Of a stretch of DNA of 64,000 nucleotides, positions 46,739-55,820 are shown piece by piece. Position numbers and translations under genes: made by a program. The first letter of the stretch is position 1. Each line of letters begins with the position of its first letter. The notes beneath the pieces are model-generated. The model was not told the DNA's origin, did not search any database, and saw only the letters and a program-made list of their open reading frames with translations. Origin of the DNA: Vibrio panuliri (lineage in GTDB: Bacteria; Pseudomonadota; Gammaproteobacteria; Enterobacterales; Vibrionaceae); assembly GCF_009938205.1 (NCBI RefSeq), contig NZ_AP019655.1, positions 1,116,001 through 1,180,000 on the forward strand. The letters are read 5' to 3'.

Positions 46739-48058
46739 ATGAATTGTATGAAGAAAACTATCTTGGCTTCACTTATCGCGCTAAGCGCTTCTGGTGCTTT
46801 TGTATCCAACAGGGCTATTGCTGGTGTTCCACCAGTAGAGCACCAAGTAAGTATTTCAAACGATGCATCTGAGTTCTTCACCGTTGAGGTATCAGGCACC
46901 AGCTACGAACGCGGCTACAAACATGGTAGAGAGCTGCGCAAAGTTATTCGCCATGCGGTAAACCGCTTTAAATATGACATGGTTAGCAACCTACTGAGTT
47001 CATTAGGTACAGACCTGAAATATGCAGACTTCCACAATCACATCTTTAACAACACAGGCTTGTTAGCCACAGCCAAAAAGGAAGTTCCAGATTTAGTAGA
47101 AGAGATGCAAGGTATTGCCGATGGTTCGGGTCTTTCGTTTGAAGAGATCTTTGCATGGAATGCGACCTCATATGATGCCATGTTTTGGGTGATTGAAGAT
47201 ATGACAGGCATTGACCCAATGCTTGCCATGGAAAAAGCTCAACACGGCAGTGCTATCCCAGGTCACTGTTCACATGCTTCCGTATGGGGAGACAACAAGG
47301 CATCCGTTGGTTACACGTTAGATTGGATTCGCGCAATGGAAGGCTCTCAAAGTCTTATCAAGCACGTTAACGACGATGGCTCTGTCATTCTAATGACAGC
47401 ATTTGCTGGCATGGTCGGTGGTCACGGTATCTATGCCAAAGAAGGGGCAGCTCATACTTTCAGCCCACACTCTAAATTCCAGCTTGAGCACAACATGAAT
47501 GGACTGGCTCAAATATTTGTTTACCGTAAGTTGCTTGAAGCAGGATCAGTAGACAACGGCATTGAGTTCTTGAACAACATCAAGCCTGCAGAAGGTCTGA
47601 CTTACACACTTACTGACTATACTGGCACTCGCGCATTTGAGGTTTCGGCAAACAAAGTTGTTGAGTTTAAGATGGATGGAAATCAGATGGTTTCTGCAAA
47701 CGTTGCTCGCGTAAACAACGATCTTAGCGTCAGCTACAAAGCAGACTTACATCTGACAGACACAAAAATCGATATGACCAACTTGCCAACAACGTATTGG
47801 GAATACAACAAAGATAGTGTTAATCGCTTTAAACTACTAAGTAGCAGCATCAAAGGCAAAACACCTGCTGATATGAACCCAGAGAAATGGACAGAGATCT
47901 TCAGTCAAAAGCCTGTTAACAAGCCAGTTGATGAAAAACTAGAGACATCCAACTTCTGGCATGTGGTTGAGATCGACCAAGAGTACATTAACTACCACGT
48001 TGCGCCGAGCAATCCAGGGAACATCAAACTTGAAAGCTACCGCATCAAGTACAACTAA
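46739..48058 (+). CDS. Exported C45-like Ntn hydrolase (acyl-CoA:6-APA acyltransferase/choloylglycine-hydrolase relative)
   Basis: 439 aa. The signal peptide is clear (KKTILASLIALSASGAF, cleavage near NRAIA-GV), so the protein acts outside the cytoplasm. The family start (FFTVEVSGTSYERGYKHGRELR) and the probable nucleophile Cys177 in GHCSHASVWGDNKASVGYTLDW follow the C45 layout; the enzyme would mature by cutting itself just before this Cys. C45 enzymes cleave or transfer amide-linked acyl groups. It lies next to an AraC regulator and a siderophore uptake locus and shares promoter motifs with them, so a siderophore amide or acyl tail is a possible substrate. No biochemical proof in sequence. 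Confidence 0.82.
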   Translation: MNCMKKTILASLIALSASGAFVSNRAIAGVPPVEHQVSISNDASEFFTVEVSGTSYERGYKHGRELRKVIRHAVNRFKYDMVSNLLSSLGTDLKYADFHNHIFNNTGLLATAKKEVPDLVEEMQGIADGSGLSFEEIFAWNATSYDAMFWVIEDMTGIDPMLAMEKAQHGSAIPGHCSHASVWGDNKASVGYTLDWIRAMEGSQSLIKHVNDDGSVILMTAFAGMVGGHGIYAKEGAAHTFSPHSKFQLEHNMNGLAQIFVYRKLLEAGSVDNGIEFLNNIKPAEGLTYTLTDYTGTRAFEVSANKVVEFKMDGNQMVSANVARVNNDLSVSYKADLHLTDTKIDMTNLPTTYWEYNKDSVNRFKLLSSSIKGKTPADMNPEKWTEIFSQKPVNKPVDEKLETSNFWHVVEIDQEYINYHVAPSNPGNIKLESYRIKYN

Positions 48059-48136
48059 GTGCAGTCAAGCTAAATAGCGTTGTTCTTGCGCTGCTAGCTC
48101 TAAAGTCTATAACAATAAGTTCGACATTAATCTCTC

Positions 48137-48988
48137 CTATATGGGGAGATTAATGTCAACTTCGAAATATTGCTCGTCTGGGTTAACCACTCTATATGAG
48201 TCAAACCTAATTCGATTATCCAAACTGTAACCACTGTTAGGCAGCCAGACATTAAAAATGCCTTTATAGTCGTGGGCAATGACGCTTGGGTTTCCTTTCG
48301 CTGAGTAAGATGCAAACCTCCCGCCTTTGATAATGCGAGTGTCCGCGGTACTGTGTAGCGGTAAACGAGTATCAGGATCTATTTTTATACAAATATCATA
48401 GATACAACGGCTCTTATCTGTGATGTTTGGGTCGCTATAACATACGTCTATTAACTGGGAAGCATCTTGGACTAGGCAACTATGCTCATCGATAAACTTC
48501 GGCCAATGATGGACAAGATCGCCATAGTCACCAATATAGCGTCGATAGATTACTCGTATATCTTCTAATTCTTGAATCACTACATTTTTATTATAGTATT
48601 CAAAGTCTTGATATATAAACTCTTTCCCATCGACATGGCTTACTAAGTCAAATTTCTTGTCTTTCTTGAGTTTTCTAAATTTCGCAGGAGAGATCCCATG
48701 GTGCTTAGTAAATGCTGAGCTGTAGTTGGATGAGCTGTATCCGTAACCTAAACCAATATTGGTAATACTATTGTTGGTATTAGCCCCTAGTACGATGGCA
48801 CTGTCTTCCATTTTCAGGCGTTTAATTAACGAATAAATACTTTCGCCGGTAGATTTTTTAAACAATCGACTAAAGTGAAATTTTGATAAGTTACAATGAC
48901 TTGCCACCTCTTCCACACCTAGCTCATTGGTTAGGTTGTCGAAAATGTACTCGATGGCATTGTTAATGGTCTTATTGGTTATTTCCAT
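48137..48988 (-). CDS. AraC family regulator with GyrI-like effector domain
   Basis: 283 aa. The AraC HTH pair is at the N-terminus (VEEVASHCNLSKFHFSRLFKKSTGESIYSLIKRLK, and GLGYGYSSSNYSSAFTKHHGISPAKFRK). Residues about 130-283 form a GyrI-like ligand-binding domain with WLPNSGYSLDNRIRFDSY, as in Rob-type proteins. It is divergent from the siderophore operon. One motif copy lies 35-67 bp upstream of its own start, another plus a Fur box slightly further out. I infer that it senses the imported ligand and activates this locus, as YbtA or PchR do, though those have a different sensor domain. Confidence 0.85.
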   Translation of the reverse strand: MEITNKTINNAIEYIFDNLTNELGVEEVASHCNLSKFHFSRLFKKSTGESIYSLIKRLKMEDSAIVLGANTNNSITNIGLGYGYSSSNYSSAFTKHHGISPAKFRKLKKDKKFDLVSHVDGKEFIYQDFEYYNKNVVIQELEDIRVIYRRYIGDYGDLVHHWPKFIDEHSCLVQDASQLIDVCYSDPNITDKSRCIYDICIKIDPDTRLPLHSTADTRIIKGGRFASYSAKGNPSVIAHDYKGIFNVWLPNSGYSLDNRIRFDSYRVVNPDEQYFEVDINLPI

Positions 48989-49022
48989 ATAAAAATCGTT
49001 TTTATATCAATAGCTTGATTCT

Positions 49023-49055
49023 GCACAAACTAAATACTTCCGCCTAGTATTCCCA
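49023..49055. promoter_or_regulatory. Putative AraC-regulator binding region near its own gene
   Basis: GCACAAACTAAATACTTCC followed by GCCTAGTATTCCCAC. The start (GCACAAAYT) repeats at 49082 and 55822, and ATACTTCCG is the reverse of the end of that 19-bp motif (CAGAAGTAT read as ATACTTCTG). It probably contributes to autoregulation. Confidence 0.5.
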
Positions 49056-49080
49056 CTACCCCTTAAAATTTGGCAGGAAT

Positions 49081-49099
49081 AGCACAAATTCAGAAGTAT
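49081..49099 (+). promoter_or_regulatory. 19-bp motif, copy 1 (AraC activator site)
   Basis: AGCACAAATTCAGAAGTAT is identical to the copy at 55821-55839. The Fur box starts 37 bp after it, in the same order as at the TonB receptor promoter. This points to a joint activator and Fur-controlled promoter directed toward the acylase-importer operon. Confidence 0.78.
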
Positions 49100-49136
49100 A
49101 GAGAGATAAAACTTCGTATCATCACTGGTTTGTTAA

Positions 49137-49151
49137 TGATAATGATTATCA
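49137..49151. promoter_or_regulatory. Fur box
   Basis: TGATAATGATTATCA matches the 7-1-7 Fur consensus TGATAATnATTATCA at every position. It should repress the acylase-importer operon when iron is plentiful, and possibly the divergent AraC gene too. Confidence 0.92.
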
Positions 49152-49275
49152 TATCAAAAAGAAAGGACATTGAGGCAGCAGCTTTGAGATGATCAAATGG
49201 ATTCATTGATTGTCTGAACCGGTTGTTGATCAAGTGTCGGGTAATTGTATTCCCAAGTAACCTTGAGATGCTAGG

Positions 49276-49345
49276 TTCAGCGAGAACTACTTGGTTTGAT
49301 AGTAAGGCATTGCTTTGCCGATCTAGTGGTTCTAAATCAAAAAGC
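49276..49345. repeat. Dispersed imperfect repeat, copy 2
   Basis: This region matches 40431-40505 with shared blocks TTCAGCGAGAA, ACTTGGT, AAGGCA and AGTGGTTCTAAA. Both can form a hairpin through their ends (GAACTACTTG with CTAGTGGTTC here). It lies in the leader between the Fur box and the acylase gene. Confidence 0.65.
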
Positions 49346-49347
49346 GA

Positions 49348-49414
49348 TAACGCGGCTAGCGAGCTAAGCAGACTCGTCCTTCGGGAGCCTTTCACTCGCT
49401 TCACTTCCGCGTTA
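49348..49414. repeat. Nested hairpin element in the operon leader
   Basis: TAACGCGG (49348-49355) pairs with CCGCGTTA (49407-49414), and inside it AGCGAG (49358-49363) pairs with CTCGCT (49395-49400). Such a nested stem in the leader could affect transcription or mRNA stability. It directly adjoins the dispersed repeat, so the two may be one inserted element. Confidence 0.6.
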
Positions 49415-49535
49415 GAGGTATTGAAAATAGAGCTGCTATTTCCTTCACCTCTGCCTTGAATCGAAACCAGTGACAAAGCTCTGAATACTGCATCTTGAAG
49501 CCACTTGGGTATAAAAACTAGGATGAATAAACAGC

Positions 49536-51854
49536 ATGACTCAGTTTTCTCAATCTGTTCCAGAGAGCGAAACGTTAACCTATAAAAACCAAGGAAAATT
49601 TAGCCAAGTAGAGATTTCATGGACCGAGATGGATGTCCCTCGTATCCAAGCAGAAAACTATGAAAGCTTAGGGTTTGGTTATGGCTATGCTCATGCCCGA
49701 GATAGGTTAATTGAACTGGTTGGGCAGGCAATAGCAATGCGTGGCCAGCGCTCAAAGTATTATGGGGCTGAAGCCTTCTCGACATTAGGTTTTCTCAAAA
49801 CCACTAACCTCAACTCTGACTTAATGTTCAAACTTAGAGTGCCAGATGAGTGGGTAAAGGAAGAATTTGAACGACTAAATTCAGAGACCCAAGACTATAT
49901 CGTTGGCTATGTGAATGGCCTTAACTACTTCGTTGATAACCTATCTGAGACTCAATACCAGCAGATCATTGGTCAAGAACCGATGATTCGATTCGAAGTT
50001 GAAGACGTTGTACGCTTTACCATGCGTTTTGGGGTGATGAAAGAGCTGATTGAAATCGGCCCCCATTTGGTTGCAACAGCTAATTGCATTAACGCTAACA
50101 CACCAAGCGATCAGGAATCGCCACATAGCAAGCCAGTTGAAGTCGAAGGCGGCTTTGGCAGTAATGCATGGGCGTACGGTGGAGATGTCGTTGAAGGTGA
50201 TAGTGCTATCTTGGTTGGGAATCCCCATTCTGCTTGGCAAAGAAACCCACATCAAATACGTATTTACATGCATCAGTGTCACCTAACGATTCCGGGTGAG
50301 CTTGATGTGGCAGGCACCACTTTCTTAGGCTTTCCATTGCCGTTGACCGGCTACAATGCCGATGTTTCTTGGAGCATTTTGGATGCCGCGACTGTCACTT
50401 CTTACGTTATGCAATTTATGGATGTGAAGATCGAACAAGGCTCGATTAAGTACTTGCTGGATGGCGACTATAAATGCGCAACTATTCGCCACATTGATAT
50501 TGAGACACTGCAAGAGTCCGGTGAAGTCACCATTCAAACCTACCCGTTTGCACAGTCACATTTAGGGACACTTTTCCAGCTTCCTCAATCGCCAAATAAG
50601 CCAGCAGGCTGGTATGCAATCACTAACCCAGGTGAGAGGAACGCTAAAGGCTTAGATCAGTTTTTGTCTGCCGCTAAGGCTCGCTCAACCAGAGAGTTTA
50701 TCGAGCAGATTGAACAGCATCGCGGTGTGCTTTGCCAGCTTGTTGTGGCGGACAAGCATGGCGATGTAGGTTACGTGGTCGCCGGTAATGTTCCGCCAAT
50801 CACAGACGAAACAATGGCAAGTGCGCATATTGGTATTGAAGGTGTCGCGTTTAACATCTTAGATGGCAGCCAGACCAAAAACTCGTTCCGTGACAATAAC
50901 CAGAGACCACTGCTTGCGGCCAAGTCATTTTATCCCAGCATTATCTCACGTGGCATTATCCACAATACTAACAACAGCTATAAATACAGCGAGTTTGGTC
51001 AACAGCAGCCTGACTACCCATCTGTATTTGGTCAACACAAACAACTGCATACACTCGCAGCAGCTCGGCTTGACTATGATCCTCGCCTGATCATGTCATA
51101 TAAGCGAATGCAGGAGTTAAGCGCCAACGGCAAGATTAGCGCTCAACAGGCGCTAGAGGTGGTATTTGATAACCGCAACTACGCCGCAGAAACCTTTCTT
51201 GATTGGATTTTAACTCTAGAGCCAAGCGATTGCACAGCGCCAATCAAGCAGGCATTTCAAGTATTGGCAAACTGGGATCGCAAGAACAACCCAGACAGTC
51301 GCGGGGCGCTACTGTTTCATCAGCTCTGGGGGAAGGTAGTCAAGGCTAAGCTAGTTAGAGTGGTCGGTTTTGGTAACCCTGAGGTTGAATCAGAACTCCT
51401 TCATACGCCACAAAGCCAAACTGCGATATTAGAGGCATTAAAACAATCAGTTACAGAGCTTGAACAACTTGGTTTTGCCTTGGATACCGCCTGGGGAAGC
51501 GTTCTCTATCAAACAGCAGAACAACGTCCCATTTCCATGCATGGAGGCTCTTATGAGCAAGGCGTTCTTAATGGAGAAATGCCCGCGGAACTGACTCGCG
51601 ATGGCTTTGCGTACATTTTATTTGGAACCGCATATTTGCAGCTAACTCAGTGGCGGGACGGTTCTATTTGCCCGCAGGTATTATTGGCACATGGTCAGCG
51701 TGATGGGCGCGACTCTTTGGCTCGCACCCAACAATTAAGGATGTTTTTGGATAAAGCGCTCTACCCGATGCCTTATTCAACATCCCAGTGGGAGAAAACC
51801 AAGCTCACCAACAAAGTGACTATCTCTACATTTGACAAGAGTCTTAATCATTGA
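49536..51854 (+). CDS. Penicillin-acylase-family (S45) Ntn hydrolase without signal peptide
   Basis: 772 aa. The order fits S45: an alpha part with FGYGYAHARDRLIELVGQ near residue 47, a spacer, then the cleavage and nucleophile site GGFGSNAWAYGGD with Ser209 as the predicted first residue of the beta chain, and IIHNTNNS and later parts of the beta chain. Relatives such as PvdQ trim fatty acyl groups in siderophore maturation or degrade acyl-homoserine lactones; those have signal peptides, whereas none is visible here, so this enzyme probably works in the cytoplasm. The end overlaps the FepB-like gene (TGATG), so it is the first gene of the importer operon. Confidence 0.87.
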   Translation: MTQFSQSVPESETLTYKNQGKFSQVEISWTEMDVPRIQAENYESLGFGYGYAHARDRLIELVGQAIAMRGQRSKYYGAEAFSTLGFLKTTNLNSDLMFKLRVPDEWVKEEFERLNSETQDYIVGYVNGLNYFVDNLSETQYQQIIGQEPMIRFEVEDVVRFTMRFGVMKELIEIGPHLVATANCINANTPSDQESPHSKPVEVEGGFGSNAWAYGGDVVEGDSAILVGNPHSAWQRNPHQIRIYMHQCHLTIPGELDVAGTTFLGFPLPLTGYNADVSWSILDAATVTSYVMQFMDVKIEQGSIKYLLDGDYKCATIRHIDIETLQESGEVTIQTYPFAQSHLGTLFQLPQSPNKPAGWYAITNPGERNAKGLDQFLSAAKARSTREFIEQIEQHRGVLCQLVVADKHGDVGYVVAGNVPPITDETMASAHIGIEGVAFNILDGSQTKNSFRDNNQRPLLAAKSFYPSIISRGIIHNTNNSYKYSEFGQQQPDYPSVFGQHKQLHTLAAARLDYDPRLIMSYKRMQELSANGKISAQQALEVVFDNRNYAAETFLDWILTLEPSDCTAPIKQAFQVLANWDRKNNPDSRGALLFHQLWGKVVKAKLVRVVGFGNPEVESELLHTPQSQTAILEALKQSVTELEQLGFALDTAWGSVLYQTAEQRPISMHGGSYEQGVLNGEMPAELTRDGFAYILFGTAYLQLTQWRDGSICPQVLLAHGQRDGRDSLARTQQLRMFLDKALYPMPYSTSQWEKTKLTNKVTISTFDKSLNH

Positions 51855-52774
51855 TGAAAAAGATTATTTTAGCTCTGGTGGCTGTATTAACCGCAGCCGC
51901 CTCAACCAGTGCTCTGGCTTGGCCGAGAAGTTTTGTTAATGCCGATGGAAGCAGCACAACCATAATGGCTCAGCCAACTAGAGTACTTTCTACCTCAGTA
52001 ACCGTAACGGGTACTTTGCTCGCCATTGATGCGCCGTTAATTGCAAGTGCCACCGACGCTGCCGGTGGCTTTTTTGGTCAATGGCAGGAAGTGGCAACTG
52101 AACGCTCAATAAAGAAACTTTGGCCTGCTGGCAGTGTGGACCTTGAATCGGCTTACCTTGAACAGCCTGATCTGATTGTGGTTTCCAAATCTGGCGCTGA
52201 CTCAGCACTCAATCAAATTAAAGAGCTTCAATCAATTGCGCCAACAATTATTGTCGATTACAGCACCCAATCATGGCAGGAGTTAGCTAAGCAGTTGGGT
52301 GAGGCATTAGGCAGTGAAAAACAAGTTGAAAAAACAGTTGCTGAGTTTGACTTACTGGTTGCGAAAGCCAAGACCCAACTAAATCTTCCAGAAGGAAAAG
52401 CCAATATTATTAGCTACCATGGCCCCGGAGTGACCAATGCCGTAGCAAAACCAGAAGGGGCACATGCCCTACTACTGTCGGCTTTAGGCTTTCAGCTTGA
52501 ATCGCCAGACCCTAACTGGCATACCGGCCCTGCTTTTCATAGTGACTTTTTGCGCGTCAACTATGAAAAGCTAACTCAGCTTACCGCTGAGACCAGTTTC
52601 TTACTTGAGGCGACTGATCAACGTGCCCAGCGCTTAATGTCAGATGAAGTTTTACAGAACCTACCATCGGTAAAAAACCAGCAAGTGTATGGGCTTGGTG
52701 AGAATACGTTCCGTGTTGATCTATATAGTTCGAAAGAGATTATCAACAATATGCTTAAGCGATTTGGAAGTTAG
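51854..52774 (+). CDS. fepB: Periplasmic siderophore-binding protein, FepB-like
   Basis: 306 aa. The ATG at 51854 lies in a TGATG overlap with the acylase stop. A signal peptide (cleavage after ALA) precedes WPRSFVNADGS. The mature part follows E. coli FepB (recalled) closely: QPTRVLSTSVTVTGTLLAIDAPLIAS, QWQEVATERSIKKL, PDLIVVSKSGADSALNQ and the ending VYGLGENTFRVDLYSSKEI. FepB carries ferric enterobactin to the inner-membrane importer. The ligand here may be a related catecholate or another siderophore. It is followed by the permease genes after 10 bp. Confidence 0.88.
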   Translation: MKKIILALVAVLTAAASTSALAWPRSFVNADGSSTTIMAQPTRVLSTSVTVTGTLLAIDAPLIASATDAAGGFFGQWQEVATERSIKKLWPAGSVDLESAYLEQPDLIVVSKSGADSALNQIKELQSIAPTIIVDYSTQSWQELAKQLGEALGSEKQVEKTVAEFDLLVAKAKTQLNLPEGKANIISYHGPGVTNAVAKPEGAHALLLSALGFQLESPDPNWHTGPAFHSDFLRVNYEKLTQLTAETSFLLEATDQRAQRLMSDEVLQNLPSVKNQQVYGLGENTFRVDLYSSKEIINNMLKRFGS

Positions 52775-52784
52775 GGTCTAGTGA

Positions 52785-53825
52785 GTGATTGTGCCAGAAA
52801 AATTGAACTCAGTGACCGATCTCGCGGCTCACATTGAGCAGCGAAAAACAGATCGAATAAACATCCCTTTAGTGCTAGCCGTTATATGTTTACCAGTTTT
52901 GATGCTGCTCAGCATTTTTGTTGGCTCAAGAGACATTGCCGCAGCCACCACTCTAGAGGCGCTATTTCACTTTGATGCAGATAACTCTCAACACCTAGTT
53001 GTGCACCACTTGCGAATTCCACGAACTCTACTTGCTGTCGTGGTTGGCGCGGCGCTTGGAGTCTCTGGCATCATCATGCAAGCCCTGACTCGCAACCCTT
53101 TATCTGATCCGGGGATCCTTGGGGTCAATGCTGGCGCAATGACCATGGTAGTGATAGGTATTGCACTGTTCGGCCTAACGAGCCTCACAAGCTATGTTTG
53201 GCTTGGGCTGTTAGGCGCTGCATTGTCTGGTTTTATGGTTTACCTTTTTGCGGGCAGGGGAAGGAAGGTTGATACCGTTCGAGTGGTGTTATCGGGCACC
53301 GCATTAACCATTATGCTGCTGGCGGTCACCAGTTTGATCACCATTAATAGCCACCAAGAAGTCTTTCATCAGTATCGTCACTGGTCAGTCGGTTCATTGC
53401 AGGGGCGTGGCTATGACGTTCTATATACCGTCACTATTTTTATCGCTGTTGGACTGCTGATGTCGTTAGCCTTAGCTAAGCCATTAGATTCGATAGTTTT
53501 AGGCTTTGAAAAAGGCATGACACTAGGCGTTAACCCTAAATTCGTTTGGGCTGGCTCTTGCTTAGTCGTAACGATATTGGCGGGTAGCGCCACTGCTGCT
53601 GCAGGCCCGATTAGCTTTCTTGGTTTGACCGCCCCACATATTACTAAGCTCATTGTCGGAACCGATCATAAAAAACTTCTGCCAGCATCTATGCTGATTT
53701 CAGCGCTACTGTTGCTTTGCGCCGATATATTAGGCCGCATTGTTGGTCATCCCGATGAAATAAGTGCCGGAATAATGGTGGCATTGATTGGCGGGCCTTT
53801 TTTCCTATTTTTAATTAGGCGTTAG
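52785..53825 (+). CDS. fepD: Siderophore ABC permease, FepD-like
   Basis: 346 aa if the GTG at 52785 is used; another GTG lies 6 bp later, and the first ~25 residues are a soluble extension. It is a FecCD-type permease with about nine to ten helices. Family segments are LRIPRTLLAVVVGAALGVSGIIMQALTRNPLSDPGILGVNAGA and the EAA-like region GPISFLGLTAPHITKLIVG (key parts). It forms the membrane channel with the next protein. The stop is 1 bp before the start of the FepG-like gene. Confidence 0.88.
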   Translation: MIVPEKLNSVTDLAAHIEQRKTDRINIPLVLAVICLPVLMLLSIFVGSRDIAAATTLEALFHFDADNSQHLVVHHLRIPRTLLAVVVGAALGVSGIIMQALTRNPLSDPGILGVNAGAMTMVVIGIALFGLTSLTSYVWLGLLGAALSGFMVYLFAGRGRKVDTVRVVLSGTALTIMLLAVTSLITINSHQEVFHQYRHWSVGSLQGRGYDVLYTVTIFIAVGLLMSLALAKPLDSIVLGFEKGMTLGVNPKFVWAGSCLVVTILAGSATAAAGPISFLGLTAPHITKLIVGTDHKKLLPASMLISALLLLCADILGRIVGHPDEISAGIMVALIGGPFFLFLIRR

Positions 53826-53826
53826 T

Positions 53827-54885
53827 GTGGTTACCGTTACAAAAGTACTTTTCTCTCGACATATCTACGCGCTGCGTTTTAAGTCAGCTTCAATTAGGGT
53901 GAATATTAAGAATGTATCGATTGCAGCCTTAATGTTGCTTACCGTATGCGCTTTGACTCTGTTTGCGCTAAGCGTTGGCAAATTGCCTTTTACTATGACT
54001 CAAGTTATTGAGTTGCTGCTTGACCCGCAACGTGCTGAATCTGGCTTTCAAGCCAAAATTTTATGGGATATCCGTTTACCTAGAGTGATTACCGCAGTAT
54101 TTGCCGGTGCTGCACTGGGGATAGCGGGTTCTATCTTTCAGTCCATTTCACGTAATCCCTTGGGCTCACCCGATATTATTGGTTTTACCTCTGGGGCGGC
54201 AGCGGGCGCCCTGATTCAGATCATCTATTTTTCTGCTGGCTCTATTCAAGTCGCAGTTGGCGCGATTATCGGCGGGCTCGCAACCGCTGCGGTCGTACTG
54301 GCGCTCTCTTATCAAGGCGGTACCATCAAGCGTCAAAATATCGTGTTAACCGGAATTGGTGTTGGCGCTATATTGAGTGCATTTAACGGCCTGCTACTCG
54401 TCAAAGGGGAGATAGATAGTGCCATCACCGCCAACCTCTGGCTAGCGGGGTCACTCCACGCCAGAACTTGGGAACATGCCCTCCCCGTGTTCGCAGGCGT
54501 TGTACTATTGCTGCCGCTCGCAAAACTATTTTCCGCCGCTATTGCTGGCTTAGAGTTAGGGGAACTGCGTGCCCAGTCGTTAGGTATACGAGTGCTGAAA
54601 CTGCGCCTGATCATGACGATAATAGGTGTATCACTGGCCGCATTAGCAACCGCATCAACTGGACCGATCGCTTTTATCGCCTTGGCTGCCCCGCAACTCG
54701 CCGTCCGATTAAGAAACACCGCTAATTTGCCGATTATCTCATCCGCTTTGATGGGAGCACTGATACTGCTTATCGCTGATCTCATCACTCAATTGGTTCC
54801 ACTTGATATCAATCTACCGATTGGAAGAGTGTGCGGAATTATTGGTGGATTCTATCTGCTGTGGCTCCTGACCAGAACCCGTTAA
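53827..54885 (+). CDS. fepG: Siderophore ABC permease, FepG-like
   Basis: 352 aa from a GTG at 53827. The FecCD family segments are LWDIRLPRVITAVFAGAALGIAGSIFQSISRNPLGSPDIIGFTSGA and TGPIAFIALAAPQLAVRL (key parts). The N-terminal ~30 residues before the first helix are not typical and the true start may be further in. Together with the FepD-like protein it forms the heterodimeric permease. It ends 14 bp before the ATPase gene. Confidence 0.88.
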   Translation: MVTVTKVLFSRHIYALRFKSASIRVNIKNVSIAALMLLTVCALTLFALSVGKLPFTMTQVIELLLDPQRAESGFQAKILWDIRLPRVITAVFAGAALGIAGSIFQSISRNPLGSPDIIGFTSGAAAGALIQIIYFSAGSIQVAVGAIIGGLATAAVVLALSYQGGTIKRQNIVLTGIGVGAILSAFNGLLLVKGEIDSAITANLWLAGSLHARTWEHALPVFAGVVLLLPLAKLFSAAIAGLELGELRAQSLGIRVLKLRLIMTIIGVSLAALATASTGPIAFIALAAPQLAVRLRNTANLPIISSALMGALILLIADLITQLVPLDINLPIGRVCGIIGGFYLLWLLTRTR

Positions 54886-54899
54886 CTAAGTAATCTATT

Positions 54900-55727
54900 A
54901 TGCATATTTCTGACTCTGTAACCGCTAAAAACCCATCGCTCGGAGCGCAAAACCTCACACTAGGCTATGGCTCAAAGATCATATGTGAAGCCTTAGACGT
55001 CAACATCCCAAGTGGAAAATTAACCGTGATTGTTGGCCCCAATGGCTGCGGGAAATCGACCTTGTTAAAAAGCCTCTGCCGCCTACTGAAACCGAAACAG
55101 GGGCACGTCATGTTAAATGGTGAGCAGATACAGCGGATGCCAAGCAAAGAGATCGCTAAATTACTCGGTTTTTTGCCGCAAAGTTCTTCCACACCTGAAC
55201 GGGTGAGCGTTGCTGAGTTAGTTGCCCGCGGTCGGTATGCTCACCAAGGGCTGTTTAGCCAGTGGAGCCCGGAAGATGAGCAAGCAGTTAAACAAGCGAT
55301 GCGTATTACCCGCGTCGAAGAGTTTGCAGAGTTATCCGTGGATGCACTTTCAGGTGGGCAAAGACAGAGAGTCTGGATTGCGATGCTGCTGGCGCAGAAA
55401 ACGCCCATCCTTATGCTTGATGAACCAACGACCTATTTAGATATATCCCATCAGCTTGAATTGCTTGAGCTGTTTAAAAAGCTCAACCAACAACGGGGAA
55501 ACACGGTCGTTGCTGTATTGCATGACTTAAACCAAGCCTGTCGGTACGCTGATAATTTAATTGTATTGAGCGGCGGTAAAATTGTTGCTCAAGGCTCCCC
55601 AGAAGAACTGATGACTGAGTCGCTAGTTAAGCAAGTATTTGGCCTAGACAGCCTAATTGTTCCTGACCCGGTGACAGGCTCGCCAATGATAGTGCCTAAA
55701 GCGCCATGGATACCAGATGTACTGTGA
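54900..55727 (+). CDS. fepC: Siderophore ABC transporter ATPase, FepC-like
   Basis: 275 aa. Walker A is GPNGCGKST, the Q-loop is near LGFLPQSSS, the signature is LSGGQRQR and Walker B is ILMLDEPTTYLDI, followed by the His switch region AVLHDLNQACRYAD. It powers transport of the ferric siderophore into the cytoplasm and completes the operon acylase-fepB-D-G-C. A short direct repeat (CCAGATGTACT, GAACC) follows the stop at 55720-55760, which looks like local duplication. Confidence 0.92.
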   Translation: MHISDSVTAKNPSLGAQNLTLGYGSKIICEALDVNIPSGKLTVIVGPNGCGKSTLLKSLCRLLKPKQGHVMLNGEQIQRMPSKEIAKLLGFLPQSSSTPERVSVAELVARGRYAHQGLFSQWSPEDEQAVKQAMRITRVEEFAELSVDALSGGQRQRVWIAMLLAQKTPILMLDEPTTYLDISHQLELLELFKKLNQQRGNTVVAVLHDLNQACRYADNLIVLSGGKIVAQGSPEELMTESLVKQVFGLDSLIVPDPVTGSPMIVPKAPWIPDVL

Positions 55728-55820
55728 ACCAGATGTACTTTGAACCGATGTACTTTGAACCATAGTTACCTAGCCTATCGTTGCCGCTTCGCACCACCCA
55801 TTTATCTTCCCTGATCGAAA

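Noticed and set aside
49348..49414. Possible integron attC site
   Set aside because: The nested stem lacks convincing GTTRRRY core sites at both ends and no integrase or cassette genes are nearby.
49090..49476. 128-aa minus-strand frame between the AraC gene and the acylase gene
   Set aside because: It covers the Fur box, the dispersed repeat and the nested stem, which better explain the region, and it has no clear ribosome site.
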